Shown: in pieces, positions 34,583 to 43,839 of the stretch
Layout of the letters: each line of letters opens with the position of its first letter
Numbering within the stretch: position 1 is the stretch's first letter
DNA from: Terriglobales bacterium
GTDB taxonomy: Bacteria > Acidobacteriota > Terriglobia > Terriglobales > Acidobacteriaceae
Assembly (NCBI GenBank): GCA_035651655.1
Contig: DASRFG010000006.1
Location: 1-64,000, forward strand
Length of the DNA: 64,000 bases
Direction: 5' to 3'
Translations under genes and position numbers: made by a program
Notes under the pieces: model-generated
Told to the model about the DNA's origin: nothing
Database searches by the model: none
What the model saw: only the letters and a program-made list of their open reading frames with translations

Positions 34583-35926
34583 TTAAGAGCGGCTAACTTG
34601 ATCCGCAGGCATTAAGTATGTGCGTGTAATGCGGTCGTGCCAGCAAAGCGTGTCCTGGTCGAGCAGGCACCAGAAGAAACCCAGGCCCAGCGACAGCGCT
34701 GAAAGCGCCATGAACAGCGCCCTCCATCGGCGGAGTTTCTTGCTGGGAACGTTGCCATCAAAACGGCTTAGTCGCAATCGGGCAACGCGCAGGCCAGGAG
34801 TGGCGCCGGCGTGCACCAGGGCAAGATATTGGTAAGTCATCCACAACGTGGAAGGCAAGACTGCTGCCAGAAACATAATGGAGCGACCGTGCAGCTCCAC
34901 TGGCGAGAGCCGCGCGACGATGTAGCCGAACATTACGCTTGCGGTTAACACCACTAACCCATCCACCGCTGCGGCGAAAAAACGTGAAGAAAGAGAAGCC
35001 ACTTGTAGCGGCAGTTCCAGCGCGGGTGGTTTGAGCGGCTCCTGCTCCTCCAGCAGGATGCCACCGAGCGGTACTTGCTTAGGCACGGCTTCAGGTGCGT
35101 CCAGGATACGGGGCTTATCTAAAACCGGAGTTGCGAGCTCATCGGCGGGAGAAGGAGGAGGCAAAAGCGGACGCGGGAACTCGATGATCTTGGGTTCGCT
35201 CCTCAGTTCGGCGCTGTTTGCTTCCACAATCAACGGATGAGCGAGGGTTACTTCCCCGAGTGCAAGGTCGTCGCACTCCTCCTGCTGCTGCAGGTTGCTG
35301 CGCACCGCAGTTTCCACGCTGGCAGGCATTCGCGAGCTATCAAACGAACGGCTGGCTGGCGAGCATCCGCGCTCCGGGGAATCGAATTTCAAACTCAAGG
35401 ATGGATACCGTGGCGGACGATGGTGGCGCCGTGAACGATACTTATGTACTCGCGCGCTGACTTCCTGGCGCCAATCTGGATCTAAGAAATCGGGTTGCTC
35501 ACATTCACCGGCAGACATGTCTTCGGCCAACTGCGCTGGTAAAACCACAGATTCCTTCGAAGGTGCAGCCGGATCGGAACTGGCAATAACGTCGCCTAAT
35601 TCGCAATCGGCCGCTGGTTCATCCAGGGCAAGAACTTGAGTGCCTGCGCCGTCGGCGTGCTTTGCCGGGGGCTCGGCTGCGATGTCTCGGTGTAGCTCGA
35701 ACCGAGCGTTGCCGGCTGGAGTAGTAGCCGGGGCGGTCTCCAGGCTTGCGGAAAACAGCTGTTCGCTGATGTTGTTCTCCTCGGGTTCGAGCAGGATCCT
35801 CGTCTCTACTTGTGTCTGAGAGGAAAAGAGGTGCGCGCTTCCGGTCACGGCGTCGGAATGCGGCAGGAATCGCGGAGACAATCGCGACCCACAGCGGCAC
35901 ACCTCACCGCAGAGTGGACAAGCCAT
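34583..35926 (-). CDS. RDD-family membrane protein with N-terminal zinc-ribbon-like motif
   Basis: A 447-residue protein. The N-terminus MACPLCGEVCRCGSR is a short zinc-ribbon-like cysteine cluster. A long, low-complexity, Pro/Glu-rich and probably disordered region follows (about residues 40-300). The C-terminal 140 residues form an RDD domain, with three hydrophobic helices and the typical ASLSSRFFAAAVDGLVVLTA, GATPGLRVARLRLSRFDG and CWHDRITRTYLM. The ATG at 35924-35926 gives the CPLC start; an earlier start adds 20 unlikely residues. RDD proteins can be transporters or antiporter-like, but this linker-ribbon form has no known role. It is divergent from lptD. Confidence 0.85.
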   Translation of the reverse strand: MACPLCGEVCRCGSRLSPRFLPHSDAVTGSAHLFSSQTQVETRILLEPEENNISEQLFSASLETAPATTPAGNARFELHRDIAAEPPAKHADGAGTQVLALDEPAADCELGDVIASSDPAAPSKESVVLPAQLAEDMSAGECEQPDFLDPDWRQEVSARVHKYRSRRHHRPPRYPSLSLKFDSPERGCSPASRSFDSSRMPASVETAVRSNLQQQEECDDLALGEVTLAHPLIVEANSAELRSEPKIIEFPRPLLPPPSPADELATPVLDKPRILDAPEAVPKQVPLGGILLEEQEPLKPPALELPLQVASLSSRFFAAAVDGLVVLTASVMFGYIVARLSPVELHGRSIMFLAAVLPSTLWMTYQYLALVHAGATPGLRVARLRLSRFDGNVPSKKLRRWRALFMALSALSLGLGFFWCLLDQDTLCWHDRITRTYLMPADQVSRS

Positions 35927-36080
35927 GACAAATTGGAAGTCGCCGAGAGCCGCGGGGAAGCATCGGTTGCGCCTTAGACCCTCCACTGAGGTTGCAAGCT
36001 TTGCCTCAGCGCACCTGCCGTGCTAAGGTCACGGATGTCCCCAGCAGGCAAGTTTGTTCGGGCAGTCTCATGCGCGTCTG

Positions 36081-38624
36081 ATGATTTCCCGCTCTCGATT
36101 CCTTATCACGGCGGCATGCGTTTGTCATCTGCTAGTCGCTCCACGCTTAGTTACCAGCCAGTTGCTTGCAAGTTCATCAATGCAGTTTCCCTCGGTCGCT
36201 GGCTTGCAATCTCCTGTGTTGAGGCTGGCGCGTTTTCCCGTCCAAACTTCTCAATCGGCCTCGCCCTCCCTCATGCGAGCCCCCTCTCCAGTCGCTGGAC
36301 AGGTCACCACGATCCGTGCCACCCAGCAGGAGAAAGCCGGAAACGTCTACAAGGCCCGAGGTAATGTGGAGCTGGACTATCGCGACTACGTAATCTTCGG
36401 CGACGAGGCGACCTATGACTCCAGCACAGGCCTGGTGACCGCTACCGGCCACCTGGTCCTGGACGGCGGTCCCAACGACGAGCACATTGAAGCCAGCCAT
36501 GGCACTTACAACGTGCGGACCGGCACCGGCACCTTCTACGATGTGGTGGGCACAACCGGGTCGCGGGTGCGTGGTGGACGGAATGTTCTGACTAGCTCCA
36601 ACCCATTTGCTTTCACGGGGAAGGTAGTGGAGAAGGTCAGCCTTGATCGCTATATCGTTCATAACGGCACCGTGACCTCCTGCCGAGTGCCTCATCCCAA
36701 CTGGATTTTTAAGTCAAGCCGAGTCGTGGTGGATGTCGGCGGCACCGCGAAAATCTATAACGGTCTATTCCGAATAAAGGGCATTCCGGTTTTCTACTTT
36801 CCCTTCGCCGACCATCCGGTGGAGCGCCTGCCCCGGCAAACCGGGTTCCTTATGCCGACTTTCGGGACTTCCTCACGCAAGGGCACGATTTTGGGCGAAG
36901 GCTTTTACTGGGCCATTAACCGCAGCATGGATGCTCTCTTTGGCTTCGACTATTACTCGCAACGCGGCTGGGCAGAGCACGTCAGCTTCAGGGCGATGCC
37001 TAACGATCACACGTGGTTCCAAGCCGGTTTCTACGGCGTAGAGGACCGTGGCTATAACCCGTTTCCCGCAAGGCTGAATCCCAACTTGTGTTCCAGCATA
37101 GCGGGCAGACTGTGCAGGCAAGGCGGGCAAGACATTCGGGCGACCTTCAACACCACTCTGGACAAGAACTGGCGAGCTGTTGCCAACCTGGACTATCTCA
37201 GTTCATTTCTCTTCCGCTTGGCTTTCGATCAGGTTTTCACATCGGCAATCACATCGGAAGTGACTTCCAATGCTTTCGTCAGTCGCAGTGGGCGTGGTTA
37301 TTCGTTCAATGCGGTTGTGGACCGCTATCAGGATTTTCAAAGTACGGTCCCAGGCGATGCCATCACCATTCTGCATGCACCAACTTTTGAACTCTCAAGC
37401 GTAGATCGCCCGATTGCCCACTCGCCCTTTTATTGGTCGTTCGATACCTCGCTGGATGGTGTGGCGCGGAGCGAGCGAGATCCTGCCACCGGACTAATCC
37501 TGCGCAGCGGAACCCTGGTGGGGCGATTTGATGCCCGCCCCGACGTGTCCCTGCCACTCAGATTTCGCGGATGGATGTTCCGTCCGGAGCTCGCGCTGCG
37601 AGACACCGTCTACACCGAAAGCGCCGCGCCGATGGGATCAACAGAGCTGACAATAGGCACTCCTGCTAACCGTAAGGCAGCAGAGCTGGCAGTAAATCTC
37701 AGACCACCCGGCCTGACGAGGTTGTTTCAGCATCGATTTCTCGATCGAAAATGGAAACACGTCGTCGAGCCCGAAGTCACTTACCGCTATGTAAGGGGTG
37801 TGGACAATTTCACTGCCATTCCACGCTTTGACCTCCGCGACACACTCAGCGACACCAACGAAGTTGAATACGGCCTTACAAACCGGGTATTCGCCAAAAG
37901 TCCTCCTCCGAAGGACTGTGAGCCTCCTTGTGACCCCAAAGAAACACCAGCACGGGAGGTGCTCATGTGGAGGGTGGGTCAGAAGTATTTTTTTGATCCC
38001 ACATTCGGCGGCATTCTCCTTCCCGGTCGCACCAGTGTCATTGAGAGCACCATAAATTTCACCGGAGTTACATTTCTCGATCAGCCGCGATACTCGTCTC
38101 CGGTAATCTCTCGTTTAAACGCGAGCATAGGCCCGGTAGGAATCATCTGGGACCTGGATTACGATCTCAGGAAGGGGCGTACCATCTCCAGCGTGCAGGG
38201 TTTGAGTTATGGGTTCGGGCAGTTCGGCCTGGCCGCGAACTATGCCCTTCTTCAAGGGCCAGGTGAGCAGAGCCTGGTGACTACTGCGTTGAAAAGCGTA
38301 CCTGCAAACTGCTTCCTTAGCCCTGTAGCCAGCCAGACTACTTTGGTGTGCCCTTTCAGCCAGTATCGACTGCTCGCCCGTTACGGTAGGACGAACCGGG
38401 TGGGCTTTAACATTGCCGGCGCAGTCGGCATAGATGACAAGCTGCATACCGTACAGTATTCCGCTTTTCAAGGCGCCTATAACTGGGACTGTTGTGGGGT
38501 GAGCTTTGAAGTACGGCGCTTTGCCGTCGGCCCTATCCAGAACGAAAACCAATATCGATTCGCATTAAGCATCGCAAATATTGGAAGCTTTGGCACTATC
38601 CGAGCGCGGGAACGAATCTTCTGA
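36081..38624 (+). CDS. lptD: LPS-assembly outer membrane protein LptD
   Basis: Inserts lipopolysaccharide into the outer leaflet of the outer membrane together with LptE. About 847 residues: a signal peptide (MISRSRFLITAACVCHLLVA), an OstA/LptA-like beta-jellyroll domain (residues about 85-215; KARGNVELDYRDYVIFGDEA, TATGHLVLDGG) and a C-terminal beta barrel with many aromatic-rich strands, ending in a terminal Phe after ARERIF. TSCRVPHPNWIFKS supplies one of the conserved cysteines that form inter-domain disulfides in LptD, with CEPPCD and CC further on. ATG 36081 starts the signal peptide; a TTG nine codons earlier is possible. No lptE or murein genes are adjacent. Confirms a diderm cell with LPS. 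Confidence 0.92.
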   Translation: MISRSRFLITAACVCHLLVAPRLVTSQLLASSSMQFPSVAGLQSPVLRLARFPVQTSQSASPSLMRAPSPVAGQVTTIRATQQEKAGNVYKARGNVELDYRDYVIFGDEATYDSSTGLVTATGHLVLDGGPNDEHIEASHGTYNVRTGTGTFYDVVGTTGSRVRGGRNVLTSSNPFAFTGKVVEKVSLDRYIVHNGTVTSCRVPHPNWIFKSSRVVVDVGGTAKIYNGLFRIKGIPVFYFPFADHPVERLPRQTGFLMPTFGTSSRKGTILGEGFYWAINRSMDALFGFDYYSQRGWAEHVSFRAMPNDHTWFQAGFYGVEDRGYNPFPARLNPNLCSSIAGRLCRQGGQDIRATFNTTLDKNWRAVANLDYLSSFLFRLAFDQVFTSAITSEVTSNAFVSRSGRGYSFNAVVDRYQDFQSTVPGDAITILHAPTFELSSVDRPIAHSPFYWSFDTSLDGVARSERDPATGLILRSGTLVGRFDARPDVSLPLRFRGWMFRPELALRDTVYTESAAPMGSTELTIGTPANRKAAELAVNLRPPGLTRLFQHRFLDRKWKHVVEPEVTYRYVRGVDNFTAIPRFDLRDTLSDTNEVEYGLTNRVFAKSPPPKDCEPPCDPKETPAREVLMWRVGQKYFFDPTFGGILLPGRTSVIESTINFTGVTFLDQPRYSSPVISRLNASIGPVGIIWDLDYDLRKGRTISSVQGLSYGFGQFGLAANYALLQGPGEQSLVTTALKSVPANCFLSPVASQTTLVCPFSQYRLLARYGRTNRVGFNIAGAVGIDDKLHTVQYSAFQGAYNWDCCGVSFEVRRFAVGPIQNENQYRFALSIANIGSFGTIRARERIF

Positions 38625-38704
38625 GTCTCGGGGCGTGATCGGGTTTTGAGACAGACTTCCGCCCGGATTCACCGCAATCCTTCTCGCCGTATTACCATAG
38701 AGCC

Positions 38705-39556
38705 GTGGCCGAGCCGATTCCAAGCAACCTCCAGTCGAAGCTTTCCGCCTTAGAGACGATTCTGCGCTCGATGGGCAAGCTCTTGGTGGCTTACTCGGGA
38801 GGGGTGGACTCAGCATTTCTGGCTGACGCCGCGCACCGGATCCTTGGCGATCAAATGTTGGCGGTAATCGCTGATTCGCCCAGCCTTGCCCGTTCCCAAC
38901 TGCATGATGCTGTTGCTTTCGCGCAGGAACGGCAGATCCCGTTGCACATCCTCGCAACTTCTGAACTGGAAAATCCTGAATACGCGCGCAACGATTCCTC
39001 GCGGTGCTTCCATTGCAAAGATGAGCTGTTCTCGAAGATGGAAGAGTTCCGCAGTGAACACGGCTTTAACTGCATTGCGTACGGCGTCAACCTTGATGAC
39101 AAGGGCGATTTCCGCCCCGGCCAGGAGGCAGCGAAGCAACATCACGTTGCCGCGCCACTGGTAGACGCCGGCCTTTCAAAACAGGACATTCGTGACCTGG
39201 CTCGCGGTGCCGGAATGCGCACTTGGGACAAACCCGCCTCAGCTTGTCTTTCCTCACGAATCGAATATGGGAGGCCGGTTACGCGCGAAGCTCTTTCGGC
39301 GATCGAGCAGGGAGAAGACGCGCTCCACACCCTGGGTTTTCGGCAGGTGCGGGTACGCCATCACGGACACATTGTCCGAATTGAGATAGCCCGCCAAGAT
39401 TTGCCGCGTGCTTTGGAATCCTCCATGGTCGCGCAGTTCACACAGATCTTCAAAGCTCTGGGCTTCACCTATGTAACCCTCGATTTAGAAGGCTTCCGCT
39501 CCGGTTCCATGAATGCCGTCTTACCTGCCGATCAAATACGTCGTTCGCAGTCATAA
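38705..39556 (+). CDS. larE: ATP-dependent sacrificial sulfur transferase LarE
   Basis: LarE donates sulfur to make the nickel-pincer cofactor of lactate racemase LarA. The 283-residue protein has the PP-loop ATP site SGGVDSAF at 31-38, and the sulfur-donor cysteine Cys181 in WDKPASACLSSRIEYG. Two additional cysteines, Cys101 and Cys104 in SRCFHCKDELF, together with Cys181 could hold a 4Fe-4S cluster, as described for Thermotoga-type LarE, which would allow catalytic rather than sacrificial sulfur transfer. GTG start at 38705. No larA, larB or larC is in this window, so it may serve another enzyme or its partners are elsewhere. It lies 80 bases after lptD. Confidence 0.9.
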   Translation: MAEPIPSNLQSKLSALETILRSMGKLLVAYSGGVDSAFLADAAHRILGDQMLAVIADSPSLARSQLHDAVAFAQERQIPLHILATSELENPEYARNDSSRCFHCKDELFSKMEEFRSEHGFNCIAYGVNLDDKGDFRPGQEAAKQHHVAAPLVDAGLSKQDIRDLARGAGMRTWDKPASACLSSRIEYGRPVTREALSAIEQGEDALHTLGFRQVRVRHHGHIVRIEIARQDLPRALESSMVAQFTQIFKALGFTYVTLDLEGFRSGSMNAVLPADQIRRSQS

Positions 39557-39596
39557 ATCACGCCCCCACTTGATCGTGAGATAATGAATTATTCCC

Positions 39597-40568
39597 TTGA
39601 GCAGGCGGTTTTCAGTGTTGTTATTCAGACGCGCATTGCTGGTCTTACTATTGTTGTGCCTGGGCTGTTCAGCGCAGCTCAACGATCCACAAGTGACAAA
39701 ACGCATCGAGCGCCAGGTGCGGGCGTACTACAGCGTTCCGACTGGGGTGGAGATTTTGGTAGGCCAGCGGGAGCCCAGTGAGTTCCCCAACTACGACAAA
39801 ATCGTGCTCACTTTCGCCAGCGGTGAACAGAAGCAAAGTCACGACTTCCTGATATCCAAAGATGGCAAGACCCTCGTTCGGTTCACCAAGATGGACCTCA
39901 ACAGCGATCCCTATGCCGACACCATGAAGAAGATTGACGTTAACGGCAGGCCGGTTCGTGGGTCCAAGGACGCTAAGGTCACCATTGTGAGTTATGACGA
40001 TTTCGAATGCCCTTTCTGTTCCCGGATGCACCAGACCCTATTTCCCGGGATCCTGCAGGCATACGGAAAGAATATCCGCATTATTTATAAGGACTATCCT
40101 TTATCAGAGATTCATCCTTGGGCGACCCACGCGGCGGTGGATGCGAACTGCTTGACCGAACAGAACAACGATGCCTATTGGGATTTCGCGGACTATGTGC
40201 ACGCCAATCAGAAAGCCATCGGCGGCGACAGAAGCAATCCTAAGGACGCATTTGCCACGCTTGACCGCGCCACCTTGGAGCAGGGACAGAAGCACAATCT
40301 GGACCCGTCTCGCCTGCAATCCTGCGTGAAGGCCCAAAAAGATGATGCGGTACAAGCCTCGGTGCGCGAGGCCACGGCGTTGGGAGTGAGTGCGACGCCC
40401 ACGCTGTTCATCAATGGTGAAAAATTGGACGGCGCGGTTCCTGCCGAGGAGTTACGCGCGTCCATAGATCGCTCCTTGCGCGATGCGGGAGTGCAACCTC
40501 CCGGGCCCGTTCCGGCCGCAACTTCACCGTCAAAGTCTGCTCCAGCCACTGGTCCAACAAGCAAATGA
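39597..40568 (+). CDS. DsbA-like thioredoxin-fold lipoprotein
   Basis: A 323-residue predicted lipoprotein (lipobox LCLGC, Cys24) with a DsbA/DsbG-type domain in its second half. The redox motif is CPFC (Cys138 and Cys141) in DDFECPFCSRMHQTLFP, and the cis-Pro segment appears as GVSATPTLFINGE. The first half (about 25-115) is a smaller domain preceding it, similar to the linker-dimerisation region of DsbC/DsbG-like proteins. The tail is Pro/Ser/Thr-rich. It should oxidise, isomerise or reduce disulfides in exported proteins. TTG start at 39597; a GTG six codons on is an alternative. It is probably co-transcribed with the PpiC-type lipoprotein 25 bases after, both being envelope folding factors. 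Confidence 0.88.
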   Translation: MSRRFSVLLFRRALLVLLLLCLGCSAQLNDPQVTKRIERQVRAYYSVPTGVEILVGQREPSEFPNYDKIVLTFASGEQKQSHDFLISKDGKTLVRFTKMDLNSDPYADTMKKIDVNGRPVRGSKDAKVTIVSYDDFECPFCSRMHQTLFPGILQAYGKNIRIIYKDYPLSEIHPWATHAAVDANCLTEQNNDAYWDFADYVHANQKAIGGDRSNPKDAFATLDRATLEQGQKHNLDPSRLQSCVKAQKDDAVQASVREATALGVSATPTLFINGEKLDGAVPAEELRASIDRSLRDAGVQPPGPVPAATSPSKSAPATGPTSK

Positions 40569-40593
40569 CTCTATTGAACATGGTGGAGAAACT

Positions 40594-41658
40594 TTGAGAT
40601 TGCGTGCGGCTCTTTCGTCGTTTGCTGCTCTTTTTCTCTTCTGTATGGTGCTCGTCCTGGGCGCGTGTCAGCGGAAGGGCTCCGATCCTGAGGTCATGGC
40701 CAAGGTCAACGGCCGCGAGATCACCCGCTCCGAGGTCCAGAAGTACTTTGAAAATCAGACTATGGGCTCACCCCAACCCTCCGGCGGAGAACAGGAGACC
40801 AGCCTGCGTCTCAGCATTCTTCACGAGCTGATTCAAAATGAAATTCTGATGCAGCGTGCCCAAAAGATGGGTTTATTGGCCACCGACGAAGAGGTCCAAC
40901 GTAAGATCACAGAAGCCAAAGCGCCTTACACCGAGGAGCAGTTCAACCAGAAACTCAAGGACATGCATATCACGCTGGATGACTTCAGACGTGATCAACG
41001 GCAACAGATCACCTTGGAGAAGCTAATCAATAAGGAGATCACCTCCAAGATCAGCGTTACCGACCAGGACATCAACGCCTACTACACCAAACACAAAGCG
41101 GACTTCAATCTTATCGAGCCTCGATATCATTTGGCGCACATCGTGGTGACCACCGCGCCTAATCCGCAGGTGCGCAATCTGAAGAATGACAAAGCGCAGA
41201 ACGAGGCCGAAGCGCGTAAGAAAATACAGGCAATACTGAATAGGCTGGAAAGCGGTCAGGAGTTTGCCAGCGTGGCCATGAACTATTCGGAGGATCCGGA
41301 TACCTCTGCCAACGGCGGTGATCTAGGCTTGATCCCAGAATCGGCGTTGAGCAACACCGATCGCTCCACTCGAGACGTAATTGAAAAGCTGAAGCCCGGT
41401 CAATACAGCGGTGTTATCACTATTATTGAGCCTACCGCGCACCGCCTGGTCGGATTTCGGGTGGTTCGATTGCTGGAAAAAGAGCCCGCGGGGCAGCGCG
41501 AACTCAGTGATCCCAGAGTTCAGCAATTCATACGGCAGCAACTGCGCGACCACCGCCAGCAACTACTGAAGGCCGCATATTACGAAGTGCTCGACGACCA
41601 GGCCAAAGTAGAGAATTACTACGCCCAGCAAATACTAAAAGAGTCTGGCACGAAATAG
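40594..41658 (+). CDS. SurA/PpiC-type peptidyl-prolyl isomerase lipoprotein
   Basis: A 354-residue exported folding factor. The N-terminus is a lipoprotein signal ending in the lipobox LVLGAC. A SurA-like helical N-terminal domain follows (about 30-200; VMAKVNGREITRSEVQKYF, then LHELIQNEILMQRAQKMGL). The parvulin domain (about 200-300) carries RYHLAHIVVTTAP, LESGQEFASVAMNYSEDPDTSANGGDLG and KLKPGQYSGVI. TTG 40594 is chosen because GGTGGAG precedes it by six bases; the open frame upstream overlaps the previous gene. The protein should help outer-membrane protein or exported-enzyme maturation, fitting its DsbA-like neighbour and lptD upstream. Confidence 0.9.
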   Translation: MRLRAALSSFAALFLFCMVLVLGACQRKGSDPEVMAKVNGREITRSEVQKYFENQTMGSPQPSGGEQETSLRLSILHELIQNEILMQRAQKMGLLATDEEVQRKITEAKAPYTEEQFNQKLKDMHITLDDFRRDQRQQITLEKLINKEITSKISVTDQDINAYYTKHKADFNLIEPRYHLAHIVVTTAPNPQVRNLKNDKAQNEAEARKKIQAILNRLESGQEFASVAMNYSEDPDTSANGGDLGLIPESALSNTDRSTRDVIEKLKPGQYSGVITIIEPTAHRLVGFRVVRLLEKEPAGQRELSDPRVQQFIRQQLRDHRQQLLKAAYYEVLDDQAKVENYYAQQILKESGTK

Positions 41659-41689
41659 TTTTTTTCGCATTCTTCCGCTAAGAGCCATG

Positions 41690-42187
41690 CTATTCCACTA
41701 TGGCTAACACGTCTCCGGCATTGACCGCGGACCCGGCGCTGGCGAGGATTCTCTTCACCACTCCCTGTTTGGGAGATTTGAGTTCATTCTGCATCTTCAT
41801 TGCTTCAACCACCAGGATGCCGTCACCCACTTGCACCTCAGCCATTTCACGCACCAATACTCGCACCACTTTTCCCGGCATGGATGCCCGCAATTCCTTG
41901 GTTCCTTGGGTGGCGTCGGCCTTGCCTCTCCGGCTCCGAAGCGAGCGCGGGTCACGAACTTCGGCGGTATAGCGCTCACCAGCTATCCAAATGTAGGTTT
42001 CGCTTGGGGTAACTTCGCGTTTGGCTTCATGCACAACGCCGCCAATCAGGATCGAAAGAACGTCGGGTTGGACGAGCACAGCATCTACCGTGATCTCCCG
42101 CCCATCCAAGCGGCAACTCCAGCGATCACCTCCGCGAGTGAGTTCCAACCTGTAGATACGGCCGTCTATTCCCACTTCGTAGGTCAT
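41690..42187 (-). CDS. Biotin carboxyl carrier protein of acyl-CoA carboxylase
   Basis: A 165-residue carrier with a C-terminal biotinyl/lipoyl domain. The attachment site is VVEAMKMQNEL, with Lys131 expected to be biotinylated, preceded by SMPGKVVRVLVREMAEVQVGDGI. The N-terminal half is a small beta-rich domain typical of the stand-alone carrier in acyl-CoA carboxylases of the propionyl type. Its start codon overlaps the biotin carboxylase stop by 4 bases, so the two are translationally coupled. The beta subunit of the same complex is probably the product at 7447-8997. Confidence 0.92.
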   Translation of the reverse strand: MTYEVGIDGRIYRLELTRGGDRWSCRLDGREITVDAVLVQPDVLSILIGGVVHEAKREVTPSETYIWIAGERYTAEVRDPRSLRSRRGKADATQGTKELRASMPGKVVRVLVREMAEVQVGDGILVVEAMKMQNELKSPKQGVVKRILASAGSAVNAGDVLAIVE

Positions 42188-43719
42188 TGCAAGGCTTCCA
42201 TTCGAGCCGTTCGCTTCCAGTTGGACGAGGTCTTGTCCATCTGACGCGGGGTCCCATTGCGAGCCGCTGAAGCTTTGTCGCTCTCTACAGCTGACGCGGC
42301 TGTAGATTGCTCCAAAGCTGCGAACAGACCCGCGGCGATGGCGGCGACATCCGATTTCTGCTTATTTGATTCCGTCGGAGATGGGACGAGAAGTCGGTCA
42401 AGGAACCCTGTATCCACCCGACCGGCTACAAAGTCGGGATGCTGAAGGATGCGCTGGAATAGCGAGAGATTGGTCTTGATCCCACCTACAAAATATTCGG
42501 ACAGAGCGCGCTGCAGGCGCCTCAGGGCTTGGGAACGGTCCCATCCATAGCCGATCAGCTTGGCGAGAAGGGGATCGTATTCAATCGGCACCGTCCAACT
42601 CTCATAGATACCGCTGTCGTGCCGGATTCCAGGACCAGCCGGGGCCAGGAGCATGTTGATCTTGCCCGGACTGGGGAAGAAGTTATTGTCTGGGTCCTCG
42701 GCGTAGATGCGGCACTCAATCGCGTGCCCACGAATAACGATGTCCTTCTGCCGCAATGGCAGCGCCTCACCCGCCGCAATTCGTATCTGGAGGTGGACGA
42801 GATCAAGGCCAGTGATCAGCTCTGTAACCGGATGTTCTACCTGCAGCCGAGTGTTCATCTCCAGAAAATAGAACTTCTTGTTCTTATCTACCAGAAACTC
42901 CACGGTTCCAGCATTTGTGTAACCAGCGGCCTGCGCGATCCGTACCGCAGTTTCCCCCATGCGCTGCCGCATTTCTGGATCAACAATAGGGGACGGCGAT
43001 TCTTCCAGAACTTTCTGATGGCGCCGCTGCACGGAACACTCGCGCTCCCCGAGATAGATCGTGTTTCCATGCTCGTCGGAGAGAATTTGCATCTCGATGT
43101 GACGTGGAGCTTCGATCAGCCTTTCTATGTATAGCTCTCCGTCACCAAAGGCACGTTGCGCCTCGCTACGAGCGTTCTCAAAGGCTGAGGGTAGCTCCTC
43201 TGCGGAACGGACCACGCGCATTCCCTTGCCGCCCCCGCCTGCCGTAGCTTTCAGCATGATGGGATATCCGATCTCGGCTGCGGTGCTTGTGGCAGAGGCG
43301 AGCTCCAGGCCACTCGACGAGCCCGGCACCACGGGAAGGCCAGTACTTTGAACCGTCTGCCGTGCGCGGATCTTGGATCCCATGAGCGCCATGGCAGCGG
43401 CAGTGGGGCCAATGAATTTCACCCCCGCCCGTTCACAGGCGCTAGCAAACTCGGCATTCTCGGAGAGGAAACCGTAACCAGGATGGATCGCTTCCGCCCC
43501 GCTTTTCCGCGCGAAATCGATTACCTTCTCAATGTTCAGGTAAGATTCTGTCGCCGCAGGGGGGCCGATTAAGTAGGCTTCATCGGCTTTGCGGACGTGC
43601 AAGGAGGCGCGGTCCACTTCCGAGTAGATAGCCACAGAGCTGATGCCAAGCTCCCGACAGGCGCGGATCACGCGCACTGCAATTTCGCCGCGATTGGCAA
43701 TTAGGATTTTCTTGAACAT
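42184..43719 (-). CDS. accC: Biotin carboxylase subunit of acyl-CoA carboxylase
   Basis: Carboxylates biotin on the carrier protein using ATP and bicarbonate. 511 residues with the complete biotin carboxylase core: MFKKILIANRGEIAVRVIRA, HPGYGFLSEN, the ATP-grasp glycine loop ATAGGGGKGMRVV, ECSVQRRHQKVLEE and the catalytic FLEMNTRLQVEHPVTE with RLQVEH. Residues beyond about 450 form a Ser/Ala/Lys-rich tail of roughly 60 residues. The ATG at 43717-43719 matches the family start; a longer frame exists upstream but crosses the terminator region. The carrier protein overlaps its end. It could serve propionyl-, acetyl- or geranyl-CoA carboxylase; the lone beta subunit in this window points to propionyl-CoA. 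Confidence 0.94.
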   Translation of the reverse strand: MFKKILIANRGEIAVRVIRACRELGISSVAIYSEVDRASLHVRKADEAYLIGPPAATESYLNIEKVIDFARKSGAEAIHPGYGFLSENAEFASACERAGVKFIGPTAAAMALMGSKIRARQTVQSTGLPVVPGSSSGLELASATSTAAEIGYPIMLKATAGGGGKGMRVVRSAEELPSAFENARSEAQRAFGDGELYIERLIEAPRHIEMQILSDEHGNTIYLGERECSVQRRHQKVLEESPSPIVDPEMRQRMGETAVRIAQAAGYTNAGTVEFLVDKNKKFYFLEMNTRLQVEHPVTELITGLDLVHLQIRIAAGEALPLRQKDIVIRGHAIECRIYAEDPDNNFFPSPGKINMLLAPAGPGIRHDSGIYESWTVPIEYDPLLAKLIGYGWDRSQALRRLQRALSEYFVGGIKTNLSLFQRILQHPDFVAGRVDTGFLDRLLVPSPTESNKQKSDVAAIAAGLFAALEQSTAASAVESDKASAARNGTPRQMDKTSSNWKRTARMEALQ

Positions 43720-43788
43720 TAAGCGTTGTCGTGGCGCCGCTTGGCCTGGTGATTGTAATTCACCCGTTTTCCAGCGGTTGATGAGAGC

Positions 43789-43818
43789 AAAAAAATACCC
43801 TCTGCGTAGTGCAGAGGG
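43789..43818 (-). terminator. Strong intrinsic terminator of the ton operon
   Basis: On the minus strand the perfect 8-bp stem CCCTCTGC / GCAGAGGG (43798-43818, 5-base loop) is followed by TATTTTTTT. It begins about 20 bases after the stop of the TPR lipoprotein gene and separates it from the biotin carboxylase gene. Confidence 0.88.
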
Positions 43819-43839
43819 CACGCAATCAGAAGATTAGAA

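Noticed and set aside
43720-43821. N-terminal extension of the biotin carboxylase
   Set aside because: It would begin inside the terminator of the upstream gene, and MFKKILIANRGE is the normal start.
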